The notes beneath the pieces are model-generated. The model worked only from the letters and a program-made list of their open reading frames with translations. It was not told where the DNA came from and did no database searches. A program made the translations under genes and the position numbers. Positions 35,901 through 55,898 of a stretch of 64,000 nucleotides of DNA are shown piece after piece (the first letter of the stretch is position 1; each line of letters opens with the position of its first letter). This DNA is from Allodiplogaster sudhausi. Taxonomy: Eukaryota; Nematoda; Chromadorea; Rhabditida; Diplogasteridae. The stretch spans positions 124,001 through 188,000 of the forward strand of contig CALZFC010000279.1 of assembly GCA_945643635.1 (NCBI GenBank), in the 5' to 3' direction.

Positions 35901-36367
35901 AGCGCGAATGCTGTCAGCCACTCAACGTTTACAGCAGCAACTCTTTCGCTCACTTCTCATTCAGGTACCATCTTCAGTAACAATGTCATAATTGTTTCAG
36001 TCATTATTAATTTGTTTCAGAGTGTCGTTCCATTCTTTTTCTCGTATCTCCCACTTTCACTAATAATCATTCCAGCGATCATCGGTTAGCAGTTCACAAG
36101 TTCATTTAGGATTGATATTCAGAGCTCGCCTTTTCACAATAAGAGATCCTAGGCTGGGATCTGGGCGACCACGGAATCGAGTTGATCATGACTCCGGGAA
36201 TCTTCCCGGCCCTGGACCCGATCCTGATCATCCTCTTCGTGGCCTGCTACCGGAGGGCGTTGGTTGAGGCCGTCAAGCGCGTCTTCTGCACCTCTTCCGC
36301 AGTCGCTGCAGTCGATTCTGCCTTTTCGATCAATCCCACCCCTGCAGCGCGGAAAGAAAACAAGTAG
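32902..36367 (+). CDS. Chemosensory 7TM receptor, str/srj type (copy 3), with rearranged intron 4
   Basis: Exons approximately 32902-33090, 33282-33446, 33538-33673, 33872-33945, 35767-35965, 36021-36085 and 36152-36367. Proteins parts match copy 1 closely: MISHTAHEIFSYSLCVVALF, HFIYRYKAIC, MFAEVAKEHYNLNIRQLGYL, exon 5 with DGGRDWQWLSLLSIGAIF, and PALDPILIILFVACYRRAL in exon 7. No frameshift or stop was found within exons. Intron 4 is about 1.8 kb where copy 1 has about 145 bases; it holds a LINE remnant and a large inverted duplication that includes an antisense copy of exon 5. Exon 5 acceptor is TTGTAG/ATCTCG at 35767. Whether the gene still splices properly across that intron is unknown. 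Confidence 0.75.
34017..34133. repeat. Third copy of the foldback arm module
   Basis: About 115 bases nearly identical, in the same orientation, to about 35191-35307 (GTGCGCGCAGGAGCAAGAGG to GTGCTCGTTTA). It ends exactly where the LINE tail begins, so the LINE appears to have landed in it. Confidence 0.8.
34134..34970 (-). mobile_element. 5'-truncated LINE retrotransposon with reverse-transcriptase C-terminus
   Basis: The minus-strand frame carries the end of a non-LTR reverse transcriptase: IRAYKCFVLPILEFASPVWS, then LLENVQKVFSRYMY (about 34800-34935), then NLVSLYRRRLEIDLITAYKLL in the other frame (about 34680-34740). These match the C-terminal pattern of LINE polymerases (PILEYASPVWxP, LExVQRRFTR, LxSLxxRRLxxDLxxxYK). 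At least one frameshift splits it, so it is dead. A TAAA-repeat tail ends at 34134 and GC-rich 3' sequence lies at 34240-34420. The upstream end is cut off inside an antisense copy of receptor exon 5. Confidence 0.85.
34971..35946. repeat. Large palindrome: inverted duplication covering receptor exon 5
   Basis: Left arm about 34971-35365 is nearly the exact reverse complement of right arm about 35550-35946; about 185 bases of unrelated purine-rich sequence form the loop. The arms include about 180 bases of receptor exon 5, the intron just before it, and a 130-base module with GCTCCTGCGCGCA and GAGGCAGAAGGAGCATAAGA. AGATCT flanks both outer edges of the module. Almost no divergence between arms suggests a recent event or ongoing conversion. 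Confidence 0.85.
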
Positions 36368-37028
36368 TTCTGTCCCCAGTTTGCAATAAAATTCGAGCAA
36401 ATGGAATGTTGAGAAAGAGTGTCAGCCTTTAAATTAGATTCATACGAACTGCAAATATTTGTGTCATCTGAAGAAGCTGTAACGTATAATTATTTTAGAT
36501 TCGCAGATGCATTCCTTTTCCTACCTCCTTGTGTTCACAACGTTTTGCAGTATGCTATACCTGCTTGCATTTCGTTTAATTTACTCTGTCACATTTTTTT
36601 CATTTTCGCTGAAGTAAAATTATAAAAGAAAGGAACTAATTCGGAATAGGTGAAGGCCTAGAGAACTGCTCACTTTCAGCAAACAACCATCTTTTGGATC
36701 CATCGATGGCAATTTCTGGCTGAAAGTCCATCTTAGTCTAACTCTCTATCTCTATCTCTCTCACTCTCTCTGATTCTCTCTTTCGCTTTCTCTGTCTCAA
36801 TCTGTTATCATTCTCTCTCTCTCTAACAAATTCTCTCTCTCTCTCTCTCTCTCTCTCCTTCTCACTTTCTCTTTCTGCCTATTTCTATCTCCATCTCTCA
36901 ACCTTTCGTAACTCGACAAGTCGTCGAATGCAGTTCAGACAACAGTAATGATGGTAGTAACATTCCAGGTGAATGCAAAACTCTGCAAAAAGTGGGAAAG
37001 TAGAACGGGCCGAATAACGCGCAACCAG
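36368..37028. other. 3' flank of receptor copy 3
   Basis: About 36370-36630 resembles the 3' flank of copy 2. A CT-rich block lies at about 36740-36900. No gene seen. Confidence 0.45.
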
Positions 37029-37598
37029 ATGCATAGAGTAGTTGCAACTGTCCTATTTCTGACCTTCGCCCTCTCTTGCCCACCGGAGATTTCTCTTGAA
37101 CAGCTTCGTGTTCTTTCTGCGTATTCCTTACAAACTTCCGAAGAACGGTCCATCTATTCTGCTTTTCTCACAACAACTGCTCGGCCAACGGATTCGAAAT
37201 CAACATTAGATTCGACCGAGAATCCCGGCCATGCCTCCATCCCTGTCTCCGGTTTACTTCCTTCTCCACCGGAGCAATCGATCACTGTAATGCCTTCAGC
37301 AACCCGAACAATCTCTCCACTCTCTAATCCCCTCTCAACGCTAACCAATCTTCAATCGTCACTGGCTCCTCAGCTGGGCCCAACGGAGCCTTTGCCTCCT
37401 CCACCACGATCTAAATCAGTTGTAACTGGCGAGCCTACAGTAGTAAAAGGAGCTTCCTCTCCACCGTACCTCCACCAGAAGTCATTGGAAACGAGGTTAA
37501 AATGGTTGTCACCGTACCTCCACCAGAAGTCATTGGAAACGAGGTTAAAATGGCTATTAAATACATGCTTGAGATGGAATGCGAAAAACGCAATTTAA
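37029..37598 (+). CDS. Hypothetical Ser/Thr/Pro-rich secreted protein (doubtful)
   Basis: From the ATG at 37029 the frame opens with a possible signal peptide (MHRVVATVLFLTFALSCPPE) and runs 190 codons of Ser-, Thr- and Pro-rich sequence with no family I recognise. Against it: the 48-base tandem repeat near its end codes more naturally in another frame (TVPPPEVIGNEVKM repeated), and a third frame opens at 37579 (acidic, Ser-rich, 60 codons to 37761). So the end is either spliced or frameshifted, or this is not a gene. Confidence 0.3.
   Translation: MHRVVATVLFLTFALSCPPEISLEQLRVLSAYSLQTSEERSIYSAFLTTTARPTDSKSTLDSTENPGHASIPVSGLLPSPPEQSITVMPSATRTISPLSNPLSTLTNLQSSLAPQLGPTEPLPPPPRSKSVVTGEPTVVKGASSPPYLHQKSLETRLKWLSPYLHQKSLETRLKWLLNTCLRWNAKNAI
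37463..37558. repeat. 48-bp tandem duplication (two copies)
   Basis: Two adjacent near-identical 48-base units, 37463-37510 and 37511-37558. The length is a multiple of three, so any frame survives the duplication. Confidence 0.9.
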
Positions 37599-37599
37599 G

Positions 37600-39086
37600 G
37601 AAAGCGAACTAAAGATGAAGGAGAATCACTCGGAGATGGAATTAAATAGTTCTTTGACGAAAGAAGCAGACGGAATCGATTCTCTGAGTGAGACTTCTGA
37701 AGTCTCCCACGACATTTTAAATATCCACACCGGAACACTATCTGAAAGAAGAGAGGATTAGATCGGCATTGAGTCGGAGGATATTAACCACTTGACAACT
37801 CTTCCTGCTGGTCGGGTTCTACTTTTCTGTTTTGTACCAAGTAGTGATTTGTAAAGTGATTTAAGTCAGTAAGAAGTTGTAAGAGGGCACGATTTGCAGA
37901 GTTAACAACGCCTTCGTCGAAAACATCATCGACATCTCGAACAGTTCCTGAAGAACAAGAGGTGACAGAGAAATCGAAGACAGGGAGTGAATTGGCCGAG
38001 GCAGTGGTGCATCTGGAGACATCTCTCGCATGGGGAGAAAGCGAAACGGACGTCGTGAGCAGAGTCATCGACTCGGTTTCGAGCTCTTTCCATTCTCTTC
38101 TTAAGAATGCAACATTGACATCTTCCTTATAGATCGTTTCTGTCGATCACTTCGATCTTCAAGGCACGCCGACTTTGTTGTACACAATGTCAGAGATCTA
38201 TTTTTCTATTGTTTTATTTATTTATTTATCTTTACGATATACGATATTGATGTTATGACGACGCATGCATAAAGAAATTACGGAGAGAAGATGATGAGAT
38301 TAGGTTATCAGCCTGTGCTCCTCTTGCGTTTCCAGCCAGTCTCACCAGAATGGAACAACTCTCGTAATGAGAATGCCTATCAAGACCAGCCACGAGGAAC
38401 TGGCCGCTCTTCTGCTCGAGGCATTTCCAAATCGCTCAATCATCAAGAGCTTCCGAGTCAACGGGCTTCTCCTTCTGCAATGTCTGAAGATTCCATTGTC
38501 TTGCAGGTCTTCTACCCAAGCGCAGGCTTGGAAACAGGAAGAGAAGATGCGTGAAATCACTTCACATATTTCACGTTATACGAGGAAAATAAAAGGAGAT
38601 AAAAATGAAGCGGATTGAACATTCTTCAGGAATCACACTGAATCGTTCGATTAATTTGTCATGGCAATAACATTAAACTTTTTTCTTCTAAATAATATGC
38701 ATTGATGGGGGGATTAGAAGGTGTGGATATGGTCGGACATGTGGAGGAGAAAAGTTACCCGAAAGAGACTACACTTGAGATGGAATGACCCAACGTGCGC
38801 TCTAGTTGCACGCGTCGCTGGCAACGTTGCGTCGCATACGGTAATAATGTCGTCGTGCCAACAGACAAAGTTCCAAGTGATTTCGCATAGATTCTATGGT
38901 TGTTTATATTCGCCTGTATGATGTTTCATTATGTTGCATTGTTACTTTGAGGGCTCGTGCCGTAGTCCTTCGCAGGAGGAAGTAGAAGGGCGGAAAGAGA
39001 AGAGAAGAGAGCCCTTTGGATACTTCTCGTGAAGATTCCTTTGTTGTGTTGGCAACGGTCGAGTCTTCTTCTTCTTCTTCGCTGAC
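37600..39086. other. Region between doubtful ORF and gamma-adaptin
   Basis: Contains a LINE-type tail at 38211-38280 and several open frames of 60-95 codons (e.g. 38291-38617, 37784-38068) without family motifs or strong splice signals. Left unannotated. Confidence 0.4.
38211..38280 (-). mobile_element. LINE 3' tail relic
   Basis: TTTATTTATTTATTTATC followed by TACGA and ATATTGATGT-like sequence resembles the 3' tail of the LINE at 34134 onward (TTTATTTATTTATTTATCGT, then ATTATCGATGTGAC). No reverse-transcriptase frame follows. Confidence 0.4.
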
Positions 39087-48183
<9,097 letters not shown>

Positions 48184-49407
48184 GAGAGAAGGAGAAAGGG
48201 GAGTGGGTGCCCGATTTGGATTAGATTTGAGATCCAGAGACATGCATATGACTGTTTAATCCACATGTTTACTTCGTACACTCCTCCCTTTTAATGGTGC
48301 AACAATATTTCTTTAGATCCCTTAATCTGTTTTCAGTTGTCGAATTGATAGTAAAAGTCCCCTCCCTCACCCCCTCGCTGCGACTCCCACAGCTAAGTCA
48401 TGTACTCTTGCGAGATCTAACATCAGCACCCAAAGGTATCTTCTTCGTTTGAATTGCGTTACCCTGCAGCTATGAGGACATATATTCCGGATACGATTTA
48501 GTAATGCTGTGATGGAGTATTTCTGTATTTCACTGCTTCGCGCTTCCCCGGATAATTATTGAGCTCATCTTCAGTTGTGAATGAATTCTATTCTTTTTAT
48601 TGCTGTTTTTCTGTGGTTTAAAAGAAAAATATAGTTTTTGAGATAACTATTTTCAGAGGATTAAATGGAATTGTGATGCCTCCTTCGCTTGAACCTTCTT
48701 CTGTTTTCCCCTGTTTTGTAAATGCGCGGTTGTGAAAGGTATCTCGCACGGATTCTTGTTATGTATGACATTTGCAATATAAACTGCTTCATAAAGAGTA
48801 AGTTATACCGGACTTGGTATTATGCATGCGAAAAAAGGTTTGTGAAAAGTATCGCAATAGCTAGGTCTAATTTTAGTGCCTTACTCTTGTCGTTGCAGTC
48901 CCTGGCAGATGTAGTAATGCGGAAACGAGGTAGGTCCATGTATGAGGGGCTGAATCATCTGGAAGTGGTCAGTGCATTCATAGGAATCACTGTTGATTGA
49001 TATAACTTGGCGCTGAGGAAGGGGCGCGGCTTATAGAAAGAGAAGAGGAAAAGATGAAGAAATAGACTTACATGAATATTAATCATGAGAGTAGTTCCAA
49101 AGAACAAGAGCGACTTCGTCACTTTCCCTACAATTAGACAATGGGGCTTGAAGATTGGCATTTACTGGTTGTTCTCTCAAGTCACTACAAATCGACCTCG
49201 AATGTTTTTTTCTGGTCGAATGATTACTTTCGTTGTGGTTGGCGTTGATATATTAGTTCATGGGGATTTGACAACAAATTGCAACTTATCAAATAATTTT
49301 GCAAACTTTTTTGTTTCCATTTGTTGACAAGTACATTTTATGAAAGCCCCATATTTGCCACTTTCACATCTCTGAGAAGTTGTGTTTTGCTACAATCTTC
49401 TAAATAG

Positions 49408-49459
<52 letters not shown>

Positions 49460-49850
49460 CGAAGATTGATATAGAGACTGGCATCACCATGAATTGCTGA
49501 CAATATCTGTTTTAATAATCTTACGGTTATTAGATGCTGATGTTGTTTGCATGTGGATGTACTTTAAAATAAACGTGGCTGGAAACGAATATATCGCTGT
49601 CAATTGTCTCGGTTCTTTTGTCAGTTGATGACCTCATTCGAAGCCGACGAGTCTAGTAACATTGACATCTCTCCGGTCTCACTCAGATCTTTCTCTCGGA
49701 TCTTTTTTTAAATCTCTCTTCTATTTTTTTCGCGTTTCTCGTCAGTCTAGAACATATGTACAAGCGTTGTCGCATTACTATTATTATTATTAATGTAATG
49801 GAAAAAAATAAAAACCGACAGCTAACCAATCAGCCGAGGTGCGCGCAGCG
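48184..49850. other. Intergenic region, no gene seen
   Basis: AT-rich DNA with a GA microsatellite at 49405-49456. Short frames near 48720-49000 show no recognisable motif. The globin promoter should lie near the right end; no clear TATA box seen. Confidence 0.45.
49405..49456. repeat. (GA)n microsatellite
   Basis: GA run in the apg-1/globin intergenic stretch. Confidence 0.9.
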
Positions 49851-51380
49851 ATGGAGGAGCTGTACAGGCAAGTGTCGCGGATGTGCACGCGTCGCGTCGC
49901 TCCGCAGACGTCGTACGTTCTCGCGCAGCCGGATGCCGCGCCCATCGACGGCGTGTCCAAGGAGATCGTCATCAAGGACTGGTCAAGGTCGGATGAGTCA
50001 CTAGCTTCCTTTTTTGAATTCGCGCCCTTTCCCTCGCCTCTCAAGGGCGTGGTGGACTGTTGCAATCGGGGAGTGTTTTCCGTGTCGGCAAGAGGGTCCC
50101 ATGTTGCTTTGAGCCAAGAAGCTAAAAACTCAATCTTGAATCCGCACCATTTCCTGTCACAAGCGCGAATGAAAATGTGATTTAGAAGGCACATCTAATA
50201 TAGTTATGAACATTCAAATATACATTGTACGGTTGAGTTTCGTGCTCCTTTAAGAAAAAGAAAAGATTTGTAGAGTGGTCGGCCGCGCGAAGAACTTCTT
50301 TCTCCGCGCGTGGATTCGCGCTGCAAACCGAAGTCAGTCCATGAAGGTGCGTCGCTAAAAAACACCCGCTACTACTTTCATCGTTTATTGCTTTTTTCAT
50401 GCATGTACATATATGTATATGCATGCATATTTGAATGTTTAGTCTTTGCAGCTCTTAACATTTCTACCTGTCAATAAATCAAGCTCGTTCTTATTTCCCT
50501 TCTTTTAGGCCGTTTTCGGCATTGGCAGGGATCAGCCCCCCGAGTCGAACACCGCCTTTGTGAAGAGCGCCAGCGGGATCGAGGGATTCTTCTTGAGAAT
50601 GGTCACATTTCGTCGTCAGAAAATAGCCCTTTCGGGTTCTACCAATGTTATTTACCCTAAAAGACCATGCATCTCTGATTTATATGTACATTCATACATA
50701 TTATCAATTTAGGTATTTAGTACTCCTTCTCTCTGTTTTGCCTTCTCTATGTAAATCTCTGTCTCTCCATCTATGCCTCACTCTCTCATCCAGATCATCG
50801 AGTACCAGCTGGAGGACGAGCGCGTGCATGAGGCGTGCATTGCCCTGGGCGCCCGCCACATCCACCTGATCCCCGGCGGCTTCCGCTCTGCTTTCTGGGA
50901 CATCTTCCTGGTCTGGCTTTCTTAAGTACTTGCGTTCGTTAATAACATTATTTGACGCAGTTGTGCGGTATATTTGTAATTTTTTTTTCAAATTTGCATT
51001 TTGAGATTGGATTTGTGTATGTACTATGTAGTGTACATTACACTATTTCTATGCAGTTTACTTATGCGTGATATTTATTTCATTTCTTTAATTTATTTTT
51101 CTTACAAAAGCGCTGATTGTAAAGGCAGTGCACCGGCAGTTTGACATCGTTTGTATGACTATTAGTCCAAAAAGAAATGAAGTAAGTCGTGTTCCTTTCC
51201 CGTATTTGCAGGTGTGCATCATCGAAGTGCTCGATGAAACTCTCAAGGAACTCGAACCAGATGACACCATTCAGAGAGCGGCGCAAGCTGATGCGTGGTA
51301 AGCAGTCTTCGTAATATAAATCTCTGTCTCTCTCTCTCTCTCTATCTCTCTCTGTCTCTCTCTATCTCTGCCTTGCTCTG

Positions 51381-51411
<31 letters not shown>

Positions 51412-51565
51412 TTCCCTATCTCTTTTCTCTCTCAGGTACCGCGTCCTCCACTACATCGTCACCACAGTGCGCACTTCCTACTATCGTTTCCGTCAACTGG
51501 AGCGATTACACGCTTCCGCCGAGAGCGAAGAACGTTCACGGATGGAGATCAAGAAGAAACAATAA
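49851..51565 (+). CDS. Globin-domain protein (nematode glb-like)
   Basis: Probable haem-binding globin of unknown role. Six exons joined in one frame: 49851-49987, about 50270-50349, 50509-50601, 50794-50910, 51213-51297, 51436-51565. The start lies just after an acceptor-like AATCAG, as in a trans-spliced or UTR-spliced message. About 45 N-terminal residues precede the fold, which begins IVIKDWSR and continues NFFLRAWIRAANRS, VFGIGRDQPPES (CD region), FVKSASGIEGFFLRMI (E helix), LGARHIHLIPGGFRSAFWD (proximal His in LGxxH, then G helix), CIIEVLDETLKEL, and AWYRVLHYIVTTVRTSYYRF (H helix). The distal position aligns by eye with Ser, not His. The charged tail (MEIKKKQ) is short. Total about 210 residues. 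Identification rests on pattern and helix order. Confidence 0.7.
51319..51433. repeat. CT-rich tract at the last globin acceptor
   Basis: Fills most of the last intron and ends CTCTCAG at 51435. Confidence 0.9.
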
Positions 51566-52752
51566 CTTTCCATCCTACCATTATTTCTTTATTATTAACT
51601 ACTTCTAATTAATCGATTCTCAGTTATGAATCTCAAAACTAATTGTGAGGATAATCTTCATGCTAATAAGATATGAACAGCAATCTTTCCAGACAGTACC
51701 CGCCATGAACTTTTAGTTCTCACCATTAGACAGTCTTATTTCAAGTAGTAATATGGTAGTAATGATAGTACGATTATTTAACTGTTAAAATGGTATGCTT
51801 CTTGTAGAAGACCTTCTATTTAATTACTTGCCGAACTACCCATGCATAGAATCTATGCGAATCGCTGAATGGAGATCACTAAAATTGCATGCCATAATCC
51901 ATGAGCTTAAAAGTGCCTGATTTATCCACTTCCTCAAAGAATTACTGTTAATGACGAAGGCATGTCTGTAAGATATAAAATAATGTATTCTGCTCCAAAG
52001 TGTAGTTTACATATGTATTTACGATAAGCTTGTCTCATCTCTGCGAGGATTCGCTTTGCAAAAGAAAGGAATTACTAACGATAAGCCCGATTATCATTAC
52101 CGATTTGTAGTTGAAGAGAACAAAAAAACATGAATGAATGTGCATAATTATTGAATCTGCCAAATGGCTCGTTTTTAGTCTGCTTCTTTGCTCTATTTTG
52201 ATTGTCGGTTATGAGTAAGAAGTCTGTGTGATTCTGCTTAATCATTGTTTTCAAATGCTGAGGTAAAGCCTTCATTCTAATGCACAGATATTCTAATCTG
52301 TAAGGCTTTTCTTTCATAGAGATATGAATAAGTATTGTGAATGAAATACAACTTGGGAAGGGGCCAACAATTCAACATTTGTACGAAGATGACGGCACAA
52401 ATAAAGAAATTCCATCTCCACAGCAGCCTTTGACTCGTTCCTTCGACGCATGCCATCGAAATTTATTTTTGAGTATTGCTTGTATGCAACTTGAGCACAT
52501 TAAAGATGACTTGTTTATTCAACACGTGAAATGACGCAGAGCTTCAGATTGGAAGGTATGGAGAATGCTTGTGGTTTCGTATTACCTTTTATGTTGACAC
52601 CATATGGGATATTGTTGGAGTGAGAGCTGTTGTGTCTAGTACAGACTAGGAAGGCAGACTTTGGCAAAAAAAAAGGGATTAATCTTCATTGGATAAAGTC
52701 AAGGTGATAGACTTGGTCTTGAGGGGATTTTGGAGAAATCATTCAGAATGAT
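51566..52752. other. Intergenic region, no gene seen
   Basis: Convergent 3' ends of the globin and the first small helical-protein gene. AT-rich; a 65-codon frame at 52337 has no motif or splice support. Confidence 0.45.
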
Positions 52753-53449
52753 CTACGCCTTGGGGCACTGCGGTGCTGGGAGACCGAGAGATTCGAAGAG
52801 GCCATCCCGGCCTGCATCGATCTCTTTCATCACCTTCTCACTCTCAGCCTTTCTCGCTGCAGTGACCTGTTTAAAAAGTATATTATAACTTCAAATTATC
52901 CATTATTACTACTTTGAAATTTCATTATTATACCATCGAGTTTTGCTAGAATCTCATTTAAAATATAGCTTCTTCTTTTCTAACACATGCTCGTTGACTA
53001 CAAGAAAAAGAGAAGAAGACAAAAAAGTAAATAAATAACCTCAGCAAAGACTGTCGCAGCGTTCTTGCTCGTGTCCATCATGATTCCGTTCAGCTAAAAT
53101 GAAATAAGAACAAATCAAAGATACACATGTTTTACTCTAAGTACTATAAATGTGCATGCATATGTATTGCAGATCGTACTGCTTTTATACTGCTTTTATA
53201 TACATGTATAAAAGCAGATCGTACTTTCAAAAAAAACATATTTGGGAAATCATAAAAAAAGGTTTGTTTTTCATCAAAACATTTCATAAAACTATTTAAG
53301 GTTACAACCCAACTATTTTGATTGACTGAAATGCTGACCTTCTTGAAGACCTTCTTTGCATCGGGGCTGAGGGATTCGGCGTATGCGTCCACCTTGGCCT
53401 TGTTTGCCGTGAAGGCCGCACGAGTCTTGGCCAGCTTTTCGTCATCCAT
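52753..53449 (-). CDS. Small Lys/Ala-rich helical protein (copy A)
   Basis: Three exons, about 92 residues: about 53340-53449 (MDDEKLAKTRAAFTANKAKV ... SPDAKKVFKK), about 53041-53094 (LNGIMMDTSKNAATVFAE) and 52753-52866 (VTAARKAESEKVMKE ... LFESLGLPAPQCPKA). No signal peptide or membrane segment. The ATG sits just after TTCGCAGAAGCC, an acceptor-like site, so the leader may be spliced in the 5' UTR or trans-spliced. Two paralogues (54999-55513 and 58344-58854) share the three-exon plan and an 18-codon middle exon. Heptad-like Ala/Lys spacing and the VR/xEL-type ending in the sister genes recall part of the nematode DUF148 (SXP/RAL-2) fold, but those proteins are normally secreted and longer, so I do not assign the family. 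Confidence 0.75.
53190..53217. repeat. 28-bp near-perfect palindrome with flanking direct repeats
   Basis: CTGCTTTTATA and TATAAAAGCAG surround TACATG. Identical 12-base GCAGATCGTACT direct repeats begin at 53169 and 53214. Inside intron 1 of copy A. Confidence 0.7.
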
Positions 53450-53803
53450 GGCTTCTGCGAAGAGAGTGAGAGAGAGAGAGGAGGGAGGGAGAGAGAGTGG
53501 AGAGGGAGGGAGGGATGGAGGGAGAGAGGAATTAATGAGAATTCTATAAAGAGGACAAAATCAGTGTGATTCGATGCTCTGCGTTTTGGAGAGCGAGTGA
53601 GAATTTTTTTTTTTTGATTTGCATACACCGGCTGGTTTTCGATCAACAAAGCGATTGAGAAGTAGGTGGCAGTCGTTAAGTCTAGAATCGTTAGATGAGA
53701 TGAAAAAGCAAGCAAATGGAATGAGACAATAAGGTGCTTGCTCCGTGTGGGTCCAGCCGGAGCCGCAGCGCCCGTTTCCCTTCCCCGAGCTTCCTTCCCT
53801 CTG

Positions 53804-53813
53804 CCCTTTTATG
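53804..53813 (-). promoter_or_regulatory. TATA-like element upstream of small helical gene A
   Basis: The minus strand reads CATAAAAGGG, about 355 bases before the ATG. Copy C has TATAAAAGG at a similar distance (about 245 bases). With a 5' UTR intron this spacing is plausible. Confidence 0.4.
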
Positions 53814-54088
53814 CTCCGGACAATGTGCTTGGCGCGTTGCTGTGTACGGCGACGCATGCGCGAGATGTTTCTCTGTGGCTGGGCTGGACTTTTCTCCCTT
53901 TTTCTGCCCACAACGCAAAATGTCATCCTTTTCCGTTTCGCCCTGAAGGAAAGCAGACTTTTTGTGAGCTGCGACTTACAGAAATCACACTTCAAGTTTG
54001 TGGTTTCTATTTGCAAGGTTTCCCAACATCCTGTCTCCCCTTTTTTTTGCAATTTTACTTTATATTCTTCTTTGTTCTCTCTCATTAT

Positions 54089-54129
<41 letters not shown>

Positions 54130-54336
54130 TCTCTCATTCATGCGCTCACCTTTCTCTATTTCTCGCTCTGCCTCTGACTGTTTCTTTCTCTCTCCCTCTC
54201 TCATTCTTGCTATCTCTCTCTCACTCACTCTCTCTCTCTCTCTTTATCTCTTTCTCTCTCTCATTCATGCTCTCACCTTTCTCTTTTCTCTCACTGTCTC
54301 TCTCTCTCTCTTTCTCTCTCTCTCTTTCTCTCTCTG
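54089..54336. repeat. CT-rich compound microsatellite
   Basis: CT runs broken by unique spacers; two spacers repeat TCATTCATGC-GCTC/CTCTCACC, so the block has partly expanded as a longer unit. Confidence 0.85.
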
Positions 54337-54998
54337 CTCCGTGGCTCCCATGCCCTTAGCAACGTTCCCAGAATGGCAGAAGCGCATGTTGACAGCACGC
54401 AAGCACTTTGTCGTCGATGTATGTGTCCTTCCTCTGGCAATTTCTTTTTTGTTGAAACATAAGGATCTCCGAGATCACTACGAAAAGGCAGTGTTTGCAT
54501 CTGCCTTTGCAGACACCTGCCATAAAGGACTTTGATTAAGTTCAGCCGCAATTACTTTCATACAATTTCCAGCTTTCTATATTACTGTTAGTTACAAGAG
54601 TGTGTCGTGGAAACGAAAATGTCAATAAATTTCAATTTCTTGCTTCTTACTTTCATAATATTTGTTTGTTTCCAACAAACAGCTTGATCGGACCAATAGA
54701 ATGAATAAAACAATAGTGTGAGTAAAATAAAGTTTCGCTTCCTGTTAACTTCGTATGAAGAGCTTGAACAAAAGAAAGATGTGGGAAAACTTTGCACAAA
54801 AAATATTAAAACATAAGAACAAATGAGGAACGTAAGTAAGGAAGTGAATCCATACGTGAGAAACTTTAGAATGCATCAGTCGTCAGAAGAATGCCAGTAT
54901 TTGTAAGGAATGAAATAACTCGTTAGATTATACATTAGTATTGAATTTGTTGAGGGAATACTTGAAACGGAGCGAGTTTGTCGCTCTTTGATGAGTTC

Positions 54999-55513
54999 TA
55001 CTCGGCCTGCGGAGGTACGCCGAGAATGCTGAAGAAGATATTTGCGTGTGCGTCGAGGTCCGCCTTCACTGCGGCGGACTGAGCCGCTTTCACGGCTTCC
55101 ACCTAGAAAATCAAAAATTGCTGATATTTTGATTTGCCCTTTCTCATTGTCAGTTAGCAGTTTCTTGTTGTTTGCTATGTTTCTCAACGGAATATAACCC
55201 TTTTTCCCTACAGATGAGAATAACGCCACTTTCATCAAAAATTACCTCTGCTTTGATGGCCGCCGCGTTTTTGCTCTTGTCCAGCAGAATTGCATTCATC
55301 TGTAGATACAGAAGCACAAAAAAGCTATTTATTAGAGCCCTTTTATTTTCCCGCCCGAAGAATATTTGAAAGTCGTCTTTTCGCGCCAACCTTCATGGCC
55401 GCCTTCTTGGCCGCGGGGCTGAAGCTGCTGAGGAGCGCGTCGACCTTCTCCTTGTTCGCGAGCAACGCAGCTCTCCTCTTCGCCATCTCGGCCTCCTCGT
55501 CGTCTCCGGGCAT
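54999..55513 (-). CDS. Small Lys/Ala-rich helical protein (copy B)
   Basis: Three exons: about 55392-55513 (MPGDDEEAEMAKRRAALLAN ... SPAAKKAAMK), about 55246-55299 (MNAILLDKSKNAAAIKAE) and 54999-55103 (VEAVKAAQSAAVKADLDAHA ... FFSILGVPPQAE). About 93 residues. The middle exon is exactly 18 codons, as in copies A and C, and splice phases match. No signal peptide. The acidic N-terminus is slightly longer than in the sister genes. Family unassigned. Same strand as A but 1.5 kb away, so probably a tandem duplicate with its own promoter. Confidence 0.75.
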
Positions 55514-55856
55514 TCTGTATGAAACACATGGTCATTAAGACGAATTGGGAAGCAAATTCAAGAAAAGGGCTGCAGCCAGGAGAAAAGGTTCAGTATATTT
55601 CCGGCGGCCTAACGATTTACGAGAAGTTGGAATCTCTGACAATACATTTCGTGAACAGTAAAACATGAAGGAAATAGTGAGCAGATGAGTACATGATTCA
55701 CGAATCGACGAAGGATCTGGAAGAAGAAGAAGGAGGATACGAGTTAAGATCTCATCCGCCTGAGCGAGTCGGCTGACTTTTTGTAGCATGCAAGCACGCA
55801 TTCATTAACAGGGAGAGAGAGAGACAGAAAGAGCGAGGGAGATAGGGAGGAAGGAG

Positions 55857-55858
<2 letters not shown>

Positions 55859-55896
<38 letters not shown>
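55859..55896. repeat. (GA)n microsatellite
   Basis: Uninterrupted GA run. Confidence 0.9.

Positions 55897-55898
<2 letters not shown>

Larger units (their letters stand above)
53450..54998. other. Intergenic region with large CT-rich block
   Basis: Contains the likely promoter of copy A, a GA/G-rich block at about 53465-53530, and about 250 bases of CT-rich repeat (54089-54336) that creates long Ser/Leu-rich spurious frames. No gene supported. Confidence 0.5.

Noticed and set aside
38291..38617. Overlapping plus-strand frames of 83-87 codons
   Set aside because: No recognisable family and no supporting splice pattern; lies beside a LINE tail relic.
48722..49000. 92-codon plus frame upstream of the globin, considered as a first globin exon
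   Set aside because: The globin is already complete from 49851 with an acceptor-like site before the ATG; no globin features here.
53738..54535. Long Ser/Leu/Phe-rich plus-strand frame of 265 codons
   Set aside because: Most of its length is translated CT microsatellite; no motif or splice support.
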